9,479 nt of DNA from an uncultured Coriobacteriia bacterium (GTDB lineage: Bacteria > Actinomycetota > Coriobacteriia > Coriobacteriales > QAMH01): NCBI GenBank assembly GCA_902493755.1, contig CABURF010000027.1, forward strand, positions 1 through 9,479, read 5' to 3'. Below are positions 1 through 5,265 of this stretch, in pieces. Under the pieces are notes generated by a model. That model made no database searches. It was not told where the DNA came from and saw nothing but the letters and a program-made list of their open reading frames with translations. Position numbers and translations under genes: made by a program. Position 1 is the first letter of the stretch, and the number at the start of each line of letters is the position of its first letter.

Positions 1-2
1 TC

Positions 3-791
3 GGTGTCACCGATCACTATCGTCCACGTTTCGCTAGCGACGAGCTACCGCGCAATCTCGCAGGCACCGTCACCGCATTCTCCGACAAGCTTGACACCGT
101 CTGCGGCATCTTCGCGATTGGTGCGGGCCCCACGGGCTCTTCCGACCCCTTCGCCTTGCGCCGTGCTGCCATCGGTATCATCAACATCTTGCTTGACGGC
201 CTCGATGTCTCACTCACTGAGCTCATTGACGTTGCTCTTGGCAATTATCGTGACGTGGTCGAATTCGACTTCGATGAGGTGCGCGAGCAGGTTCGCACTT
301 TCTTCGCGACGCGTCTCGAGGTCATCGCGCGCGACCGTGGCTATGCCCCCGATTGCATCGCTGCCGTCATGGCGACGGGGATGTTCGAGCCTGCCGAGAC
401 GCTGGCGCGTATCGACGCGCTTCAGTCGGCGCGCAACGAACAGCCCGAGGTCTTCGAAAACCTTGCGACGGCCTACACGCGCGCGGCAAACCTTACCGAC
501 GCCTCCCTGGGTTGCGAAGCTGATGCGTCGCTCATGGGTGCCCAGGAGCGCGCACTGGCCGATGCTGTTGCCGCTGCTCACGATGCGGTTGTGGCCGCCC
601 TTGCGGATGGCGCTCACCTCGATGCCATCGAGGCGCTCGCAAGTCTACGTGCGCCCATCGACAACTTCTTCGATGAGGTGCTCATCATGGACAATGACGT
701 GGCTTTGCGCGAGATGCGCTTGCGTCTGCTCAACAGCTTCGTTGCGGTCTTTGCCGACGTTGCGGATATCGGAAAGATGGCCAAGAAGTAG
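3..791 (+). CDS. glyS: glycine--tRNA ligase beta subunit, C-terminal part (5' end outside window)
   Basis: The reading frame is open from the left edge (first full codon at base 3) to a TAG stop at 789-791, giving the last 262 residues. The beta chain works with GlyQ in the alpha2-beta2 enzyme that charges tRNA-Gly in the cytoplasm. The family signature GPTGSSDPFALRRAA lies at about residues 44-58 of the fragment, and the tail has the characteristic FFDEVLIMDNDVALREMRLRLL stretch in shortened form, followed by VADIGKMAKK. This tail corresponds to the DALR-like anticodon-binding region. GlyS proteins are normally near 690 residues, so roughly 60% of the gene, and probably glyQ, lie to the left. 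The stop codon overlaps the ribosome binding site of the next gene, which suggests co-transcription and translational coupling with ppsR. An ATG at 156 is internal and is not the start. No lesion is visible in the fragment. Confidence 0.95.
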   Translation, partial: GVTDHYRPRFASDELPRNLAGTVTAFSDKLDTVCGIFAIGAGPTGSSDPFALRRAAIGIINILLDGLDVSLTELIDVALGNYRDVVEFDFDEVREQVRTFFATRLEVIARDRGYAPDCIAAVMATGMFEPAETLARIDALQSARNEQPEVFENLATAYTRAANLTDASLGCEADASLMGAQERALADAVAAAHDAVVAALADGAHLDAIEALASLRAPIDNFFDEVLIMDNDVALREMRLRLLNSFVAVFADVADIGKMAKK

Positions 792-799
792 GGGCGCTC

Positions 800-1660
800 A
801 TGAGCGAGATGCCTGCACTGCCCACTATCCATGTCATCAGTGACTCAATGGGCAATACGGCCAAGACCATTGCACGTTCGGCAGCGAGCCATTTCGGTGA
901 ACTTGACCCGAACATCACGGTGTTTGCGCAGGTGCGCTCGTTTGAGCAAATACAAGCCTTTCTCGAGAAAGAGCAGCGCATACATCGCAAGATGTACGGC
1001 GATGACCGGATCATAGTCTTTTACACCTTGGTCATCCAGGAGTTGAAAGACGCTCTCGAGGCGTATCTCGTCGACCATCCCAACATCCATGCCGTTGATG
1101 TCCTGTCGGATTCAATTGCAGCTATCGAGCGGGTGAGTGGAAAGACCCACAATCCGATTCCCGGCGAGCAGCACAAGATGAACGATCAGTACTTCCAGCG
1201 TATCGAAGCAATCGAGTTCACCGTCAACCATGACGACGGGCTGCTCACCCAGGACCTTCCCGAAGCTGACATCGTCATCCTCGGTGTCTCGCGTACAAGC
1301 AAGACACCCACCTCCATCTATCTGGGACAGCAAGGCTACAAGGTCGCGAACGTCCCTCTTGTCGAAGGCCTCGAGCTTCCCAAAGAAGTCTACGATGTTG
1401 ACCGCGAGCGGCTCTTCGGCCTCATAACCGATCCTTCCGTGCTCGTTGGCGTGCGCAAAACGCGCATGAGCGCTCAGCTCGGGGAACAATCGAAATATTC
1501 GGACATCGATGCCGTGACCATGGAGCTTAATCGTGCCCGCACCATCATGCGTGGCCTGGGCTGCGTCATTATCAATACGAAAGATCGTGCCATCGAGGAG
1601 ACGGCCCAAGAGATTCTGCGCCATTACAACGCCGCTTTCCCTCGCATTCCGATTCTCTGA
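800..1660 (+). CDS. ppsR: PEP synthase regulatory protein (DUF299 bifunctional kinase/pyrophosphorylase)
   Basis: The 286-residue product belongs to the DUF299 family. These proteins use ADP to phosphorylate a threonine near the catalytic histidine of PEP synthase or pyruvate phosphate dikinase, inactivating it, and use phosphate to remove that group with release of pyrophosphate. Visible family features are the N-terminal HVISDSMGNTA (residues 11-21) and a P-loop-like nucleotide site GVSRTSKTP (162-170). The central HNPIPG and the C-terminal region with ELNRARTIMRGLGC also fit. Length is typical of the family (about 270-300). The ATG at 800 is chosen because AGGGG at 790-794 lies five bases upstream; an in-frame ATG at 809 is possible. 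The gene starts eight bases after glyS and ends 148 bases before ppsA. It is called PEP synthase regulator rather than dikinase regulator because the neighbouring enzyme is a PEP synthase. The assignment to the family is firm; the substrate is inferred from context. Confidence 0.93.
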   Translation: MSEMPALPTIHVISDSMGNTAKTIARSAASHFGELDPNITVFAQVRSFEQIQAFLEKEQRIHRKMYGDDRIIVFYTLVIQELKDALEAYLVDHPNIHAVDVLSDSIAAIERVSGKTHNPIPGEQHKMNDQYFQRIEAIEFTVNHDDGLLTQDLPEADIVILGVSRTSKTPTSIYLGQQGYKVANVPLVEGLELPKEVYDVDRERLFGLITDPSVLVGVRKTRMSAQLGEQSKYSDIDAVTMELNRARTIMRGLGCVIINTKDRAIEETAQEILRHYNAAFPRIPIL

Positions 1661-1702
1661 GGATTGATTGCTCCTTCTTGTGGGGTCATAAGCTAAAGCC
1701 GA

Positions 1703-1730
1703 TTCAAATACGCTGCAAATACCCTATAAT
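1703..1730 (+). promoter_or_regulatory. probable sigma-70-type promoter of ppsA
   Basis: A perfect TATAAT lies at 1725-1730. A TTCAAA box at 1703-1708 matches four of the six -35 consensus bases, with a 16-base spacer. The expected start of transcription near 1737 would give a leader of about 70 bases before the ATG at 1809. The surrounding 60 bases are clearly more AT-rich than the flanking genes. This implies that ppsA can be transcribed separately from glyS-ppsR. It is inferred from sequence only. Confidence 0.6.
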
Positions 1731-1793
1731 GTCGAACATTGGAAACGGGGATTCTCACATCGCATAATGCACTGCGTCCTCTCCGACATGAAA

Positions 1794-1800
1794 GAAGGGA
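1794..1800 (+). promoter_or_regulatory. ribosome binding site that fixes the ppsA start
   Basis: GAAGGGA sits eight bases before the ATG at 1809. The two upstream in-frame ATGs (1767 and 1788) have no comparable purine-rich site at a suitable distance. Homologues also begin close to the residues VLWFDEL, which supports the 1809 start. Confidence 0.6.
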
Positions 1801-1808
1801 TAGGCAAG

Positions 1809-4196
1809 ATGGATCGTGATAAGGCATATGTTCTCTGGTTTGACGAGCTTCGCCGCGAGGACGTCGAGATCGTAGGCGGAAAGTCCTCCTCTCTGGGCGA
1901 GATGACTTCGGAGACCGATGTCCCCGTACCCTATGGCTTTGCCACCACGGCATACGCATATCGTCAATTCATGGAGCGGACCGGCCTCGACAAGGAGATC
2001 CGCGAAGAGCTCAAGAAGCTTACTGACGTCGAGGATTCTGCGCTGCTGCGCGAGGTGACCGACAATATCCGTGCCATGATTGTTGCCGAGGAGATGCCTG
2101 CAGACATCGTCGAGGCCATCAAGGACGCCTATGCCGAGCTCGGTAACAAGATGCACGTGGATGACCCGTTCGTCGCCGTGCGCTCCTCTGCCACCGCAGA
2201 AGACCTTCCCGATGCCAGCTTTGCCGGCCAGCAGGATACCTATCTCAACGTGCATGGTCCGGATATGGTCGTGCAGAAGATCAAGGAGTGCTACGCCTCC
2301 ACCTTCACCGATCGCGCCACCTACTATCGCGAGAAGACGGGCTTCGATCACCTGTCCATCGCGCTTTCCGCAACCGTCCAGATGATGGTCTTCTCCAAGG
2401 CCGCAGGCGTCATGTTCTCGCTCGATGTCACCAACGGCAATGACAAGGTCGTCACCATCGAGGGTTCCTACGGCCTGGGTGAGATGGTCGTGCAGGGTGC
2501 CGTCACCCCCGATAACTTCGTCGTTGACAAGACGACGGGTGAGATTACGCGTCGCATCATCTCGGACAAGCACATCAAGATGATCCGCAAGCCCGAGGGC
2601 GATGTCGAGGAAGTCGAGGTTCCCGCCGACGAGCGCAAGCAGCAGGTCATCACTGACGAGCAAATCAAGGAGCTCGCAGATTACGCCAAACAGCTCGAGA
2701 AGCACTACGGCTGCTACATGGACATGGAGTGGGGCATCGACGAGCGCGACGGCAAGGTTTGGCTGCTTCAGGCGCGTCCCGAGACGGTCTGGTCGCGCAA
2801 GAAGGCCGACGGCGAGGTCGCCGGCGAGACAGATGCCGCCGGAACCGAGAACCTTGACGTCATCGTCACCGGTCTGCCGGCCTCTCCCGGGAAGGTTGCC
2901 GGTAAGGCACACGTCATCACCGATCCCGCCCTCATCGACGAGTTCAAGGACGGCGAGATTCTCGTCACCACGATGACCGCTCCCGACTGGGTGCCTGCCA
3001 TGCAGAAGGCGCTCGCCATCGTCACCGATGCCGGTGGTATGACCTGCCATGCCGCCATCGTCAGCCGCGAGATGGGCATCCCCTGCATCGTCGGTACGGC
3101 AAGCCGCTCGCAAGAGGCGACCGCATCGATCGAGGACGGTCAGGAGATTACGGTCGACGCCTCCAACGGCACCGTGTACGCGGGCATCGTCAAGAGCATG
3201 GTTGCCGAAAGCCCTGCTGCCGATGCTGCGCCTGCGGCTGCTGCCTACGTGGCACCTGTCACGGGCACGAAGATTTACATGAACCTCGGTAATCCCGATC
3301 TTGCCGAGAAGCATGGCAAGCTCCCGTGCGATGGCGTGGGCCTCATGCGCGAGGAGTTCATCTGGACCACCTTCATCCACGAGCATCCCATGCATCTCAT
3401 CGAGACCGGTCGTGCCGACGAGGCCGTCGAGAAGCTTGCCGAGGGCATGCGCAAGGTCGCGAGCGCTCTTTCTCCGCGCCAGGTCGTGCTGCGCCTCTCC
3501 GACTTCAAGTCCAGCGAATATCGTGGCCTTACCGGTGGCGACAAGTACGAGCCCGAGGAGCCGAGCGCGCTACTCGGCTGGCGTGGCGCGTCGCGTTACT
3601 ACGATCCCAAGTATCTCCCGGCCTTCAAGCTCGAGCTTCAGGCCATCAAGAAGGTTCGTGACGAGTACGGCTTCAAGAACCTCCAGGTCATGATTCCGTT
3701 CTGCCGCACCGTTGAGGAAGCCGAGACCGTCACGGGCATCATGGCCGAGGAAGGCCTCGTGCGCAGTGCGGACTTCAAGATCTGGCTCATGGCAGAGATC
3801 CCCAGCAACATCATCATGGCCGACCAGTTCAACAAGTTCGTCGATGGCTACTCTATCGGCAGCAATGATCTCACCATGCTGATTCTGGGCCTCGACCGTG
3901 ACAACGAGATCATCCAGGACGTCGCCGATGGTCGCGCCCTCGCCGTCAAGCGTGCCATCCGCCATCTCATCGAGGTCGCCCACAGGGACGGCAAGACCGT
4001 GTCCATCTGCGGTCAGCTTCCGAGTATCTATCCGGAGTTCTGCGAGTTCCTCATCAAGAGCGGTATCGATTCCATCTCGGTCAATCCGGATGCGGTTATC
4101 CACACCAAGCAGGTTGCCGCGCAGATCGAGCACAAGATGATGCTCGACAAGCTCACGGGCCGTGGCAAGGAAGAGGCAGAGGACCTTACCTGGTAA
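1809..4196 (+). CDS. ppsA: phosphoenolpyruvate synthase (pyruvate, water dikinase)
   Basis: The enzyme converts pyruvate, ATP and water to PEP, AMP and phosphate, the entry to gluconeogenesis from pyruvate. From the ATG at 1809 the product has 795 residues, close to E. coli PpsA. The N-terminal ATP-binding domain carries GGKSSSLGEM (23-32), VRSSATAEDLPDASFAGQQ (from residue 124) and QARPET (321-326). The swivelling phosphohistidine domain (about 350-440) has GGMTCHAAI with catalytic His414 and the regulatory Thr412. An Ala/Pro-rich linker (about 464-483) leads to the C-terminal PEP/pyruvate barrel with SNDLT (from 685) and the catalytic cysteine Cys734 in SICGQLPS. LRLSDFKSSEY is typical of PEP synthases and argues against pyruvate phosphate dikinase, which is also nearer 880 residues. 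Start chosen on the Shine-Dalgarno match; a 14-residue extension from 1767 is less likely. The upstream neighbour is its probable regulator ppsR. All key residues are present. Confidence 0.95.
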   Translation: MDRDKAYVLWFDELRREDVEIVGGKSSSLGEMTSETDVPVPYGFATTAYAYRQFMERTGLDKEIREELKKLTDVEDSALLREVTDNIRAMIVAEEMPADIVEAIKDAYAELGNKMHVDDPFVAVRSSATAEDLPDASFAGQQDTYLNVHGPDMVVQKIKECYASTFTDRATYYREKTGFDHLSIALSATVQMMVFSKAAGVMFSLDVTNGNDKVVTIEGSYGLGEMVVQGAVTPDNFVVDKTTGEITRRIISDKHIKMIRKPEGDVEEVEVPADERKQQVITDEQIKELADYAKQLEKHYGCYMDMEWGIDERDGKVWLLQARPETVWSRKKADGEVAGETDAAGTENLDVIVTGLPASPGKVAGKAHVITDPALIDEFKDGEILVTTMTAPDWVPAMQKALAIVTDAGGMTCHAAIVSREMGIPCIVGTASRSQEATASIEDGQEITVDASNGTVYAGIVKSMVAESPAADAAPAAAAYVAPVTGTKIYMNLGNPDLAEKHGKLPCDGVGLMREEFIWTTFIHEHPMHLIETGRADEAVEKLAEGMRKVASALSPRQVVLRLSDFKSSEYRGLTGGDKYEPEEPSALLGWRGASRYYDPKYLPAFKLELQAIKKVRDEYGFKNLQVMIPFCRTVEEAETVTGIMAEEGLVRSADFKIWLMAEIPSNIIMADQFNKFVDGYSIGSNDLTMLILGLDRDNEIIQDVADGRALAVKRAIRHLIEVAHRDGKTVSICGQLPSIYPEFCEFLIKSGIDSISVNPDAVIHTKQVAAQIEHKMMLDKLTGRGKEEAEDLTW

Positions 4197-4200
4197 GCAC

Positions 4201-4219
4201 ACCAGTTGCAGTAACTGGT
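4201..4219 (+). other. small hairpin after ppsA
   Basis: ACCAGTT (4201-4207) and AACTGGT (4213-4219) form a perfect 7-base-pair stem with a five-base loop, starting four bases after the ppsA stop codon. No T-tract follows. It may protect the transcript end or assist the stronger hairpin directly downstream. Its function is inferred. Confidence 0.4.
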
Positions 4220-4226
4220 AGCGGAG

Positions 4227-4251
4227 GGGGGCAGCCATCGCGGCTGCCCCC
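4227..4251 (+). terminator. strong GC hairpin after ppsA, probable terminator
   Basis: GGGGGCAGCC (4227-4236) pairs perfectly with GGCTGCCCCC (4242-4251) around a five-base loop. It lies 30 bases after ppsA and between two convergent genes, so it could serve both the plus-strand ppsA and the minus-strand gene ending at 4343. There is no good T-run on either side, so classical intrinsic termination is not certain. It could instead block exonucleases or work with Rho. Confidence 0.5.
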
Positions 4252-4270
4252 TATCGTGTGACACCGGGGA

Positions 4271-4299
4271 TGTGCCAGGGTGTCTGACCCCTTGGCGCA
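4271..4299. repeat. imperfect palindrome, possible dispersed intergenic repeat
   Basis: TGTGCCA (4271-4277) pairs with TGGCGCA (4293-4299) with one G-U pair, and inside it GGG (4278-4280) can pair with CCC (4289-4291), leaving an eight-base loop. The core GGTGTCTGACCCC resembles intergenic palindromes of the REP type found in many genomes. Only one copy lies in this window, so repetition is not shown. On the minus strand it lies just downstream of the alkyltransferase-family gene and might act as its transcript end. Confidence 0.3.
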
Positions 4300-4342
4300 T
4301 GGATTCCTTAGCACATGCATCGCGTTGGGGCTATCAGACTCG

Positions 4343-4696
4343 CTATATATCCCACTGGTACGTGTGCATATCGACATGGCTATCGTCCTTGAGTCCGACG
4401 CCCTCTTCGGCCAGGAACGCAGCTTGCTCGTTCCAACCGGGTACGAGACGACCCGCGGCATTTACGACGCGATGGCAGGGGTACTCGCCGTAGAACTGCG
4501 ACTCCTTGAGCACCTTGCCCACGAGGCGCGCGTTTTTCGGGCGTCCAATGAGCCGGGCGATTTGTCCGTAAGTCGCGACGCATCCTGGGGGAATTTCTGC
4601 AACGGTCTCGAGAATCTCATAGACGAGGTCATCGTCGAGCACATGACCGTTACTTGAGCTTCGCGCCTCGCGGGAAAAGATCTCCTCGAAATCCAA
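4343..4696 (-). CDS. short MGMT/alkyltransferase-family protein, acceptor cysteine present
   Basis: The 117-residue product is the DNA-binding domain of the O6-alkylguanine-DNA alkyltransferase family. PPGCVATYGQIARLIG (36-51) holds the Tyr43 expected to help flip out the base and the start of the helix-turn-helix. RPKNARLVG (52-60) contains the Arg57 finger. PCHRVV (73-78) holds the methyl-acceptor Cys74, and EQAAFLAEEGV ends the core. Relatives such as E. coli Ogt have an additional N-terminal domain and about 170 residues; alkyltransferase-like (ATL) proteins are this short but replace the cysteine, usually with tryptophan. This protein is short yet keeps the cysteine, so it could repair alkylated guanine or mark it for other repair. 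Translation starts with TTG at 4696, with a perfect AGGAGG upstream. The gene stands alone, convergent with ppsA and divergent from the next operon. Family is certain; activity is open. Confidence 0.88.
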   Translation of the reverse strand: MDFEEIFSREARSSSNGHVLDDDLVYEILETVAEIPPGCVATYGQIARLIGRPKNARLVGKVLKESQFYGEYPCHRVVNAAGRLVPGWNEQAAFLAEEGVGLKDDSHVDMHTYQWDI

Positions 4697-4702
4697 TTAG
4701 AC

Positions 4703-4708
4703 CCTCCT
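4703..4708 (-). promoter_or_regulatory. perfect Shine-Dalgarno supporting a TTG start
   Basis: Read on the minus strand, AGGAGG (extended by one G) lies six bases before TTG at 4696-4694. No ATG or GTG is in a comparable position, so the rare start codon appears to be real. It also shows that the short protein is not the remnant of a longer, 5'-broken gene. Confidence 0.7.
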
Positions 4709-4776
4709 GCAAACGAACGGGATGCGGCCAGCGAACAGGCGCGCAATGGTCGATGCACCTAAGCGCTACTGCCCGT

Positions 4777-4802
4777 TTTCTAGAAAGTATACGCAAAATT
4801 GC
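4777..4802. promoter_or_regulatory. cluster of short palindromes in the divergent intergenic region
   Basis: Three dyads follow one another: TTTCTAGAAA (4777-4786, perfect), GTATAC (4787-4792, perfect) and GCAAAATTGC (4793-4802, arms of four around AA). They lie between the minus-strand alkyltransferase-family gene and the plus-strand Asp23 operon. On the minus strand TATACT (4791-4786) could be a -10 box for the former, but I see no good -35. An operator or a promoter here is only a possibility. Confidence 0.25.
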
Positions 4803-4810
4803 ATGGCTGA

Positions 4811-4840
4811 CTGTGAAGGAAGTGTCGCCTGAATTACAAT
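4811..4840 (+). promoter_or_regulatory. weak candidate promoter of the asp23-fakA-degV-recG operon
   Basis: TACAAT (4835-4840) is a five-of-six match to a -10 box and is 40 bases before the ATG at 4881. Sequence at the -35 distance (around 4811-4817) is a poor match. The region is AT-rich compared with the genes and is the only place upstream of the operon where a promoter would be expected. Confidence 0.3.
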
Positions 4841-4867
4841 TACTGCATCTATGTAGTCTCAACCATG

Positions 4868-4873
4868 AAGGAG
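4868..4873 (+). promoter_or_regulatory. ribosome binding site fixing the Asp23 family gene start
   Basis: AAGGAG lies seven bases before the ATG at 4881. A TTG two codons earlier (4875) is only one base from this site, so it cannot be the start. Confidence 0.7.
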
Positions 4874-4880
4874 CTTGCAT

Positions 4881-5228
4881 ATGCCTGACGCTATTGCTGG
4901 CGAACTGACCATCGCCGAGGATGTCATCACCGACTTGGCCGGTTATGCCGCCCTCGAGAGCTATGGCATCGTGGGCATGGCCGCCCCGACGCTTTCCGAT
5001 GGAATTGCCAAGCTGCTGCCCGCGAGTCGCCTACGTCGCGGCATCAACGTCGAGAGAACCGACGATGCCATCGATATCGACCTGTACGTCATCATCGAGC
5101 ACGGAACCAATCTCGCCGAGGTGAGTCGCATGCTCGCCGACAAGGTCAAGTTCACGCTCGAGGATGGTGCGCAATTGCCCGTTCGCAACGTGAACGTCCA
5201 CGTGCAGGGCGTGAAGGTTCGCGATTAG
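4881..5228 (+). CDS. Asp23/Gls24 family envelope stress response protein (YloU-like)
   Basis: The 115-residue product matches the Asp23/Gls24 family in length and pattern. It opens with GELTIAEDVITDLAGYAALE (shortened family start, residues about 7-26), continues with GIVGMA, then a basic LRRGINVE segment. A beta-rich half follows, with DIDLYVIIEHGTNLAEVSRMLADKV (in part) and VNVHVQGVKV at the end. Family members are small cytoplasmic or membrane-associated proteins connected with the cell envelope and alkaline stress; their molecular role is poorly known. There is no signal peptide or membrane segment. The next gene, fakA, begins 37 bases later. The same pair is yloU-yloV in Bacillus subtilis, so the position supports the assignment. 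Start at the ATG 4881, chosen on its Shine-Dalgarno site. Confidence 0.88.
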   Translation: MPDAIAGELTIAEDVITDLAGYAALESYGIVGMAAPTLSDGIAKLLPASRLRRGINVERTDDAIDIDLYVIIEHGTNLAEVSRMLADKVKFTLEDGAQLPVRNVNVHVQGVKVRD

Positions 5229-5265
5229 CAGCTTGTAGGATTCGATACTCAACAGGGATACATCC

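Noticed and set aside
4..843. 279-residue plus-strand frame overlapping glyS
   Set aside because: Its serine/arginine/proline-rich product is typical of an out-of-frame reading, whereas the other plus frame gives clear GlyS sequence.
1729..1767. 12-codon open frame ending in TAATG ahead of the long ppsA frame, like a leader peptide
   Set aside because: Its ATG overlaps the predicted -10 box, so it would lie upstream of the transcription start. It has no ribosome binding site and no run of codons suggesting attenuation.
1729..1789. ATGTCG/CGACAT long-range pairing in the ppsA leader as a regulatory structure
   Set aside because: It is only six base pairs over about 50 bases, and half of it would precede the transcription start; chance is sufficient.
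1755..3395. 546-residue open frame on the minus strand opposite ppsA
   Set aside because: The plus strand encodes a full PEP synthase with all catalytic motifs. The antisense frame is open because of the GC-rich codon use and has no recognisable domain.
1809..4196. Pyruvate phosphate dikinase as the name for this enzyme
   Set aside because: Length (795 residues), the GGMTCHAAI and SICGQLPS contexts and the LRLSDFKSSEY segment agree with PEP synthase.
3570..4238. 222-residue minus-strand open frame opposite the end of ppsA
   Set aside because: It is a shadow of ppsA and also covers both hairpins; no family features.
4280..4657. 125-residue plus-strand open frame in the middle block
   Set aside because: It lies opposite the alkyltransferase-family gene, which has PCHR and helix-turn-helix motifs and a perfect Shine-Dalgarno sequence.
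4865..4888. 7-codon open frame containing the Shine-Dalgarno region of the Asp23 gene
   Set aside because: It has no ribosome binding site of its own and arises from the AAGGAG sequence used by the real gene.
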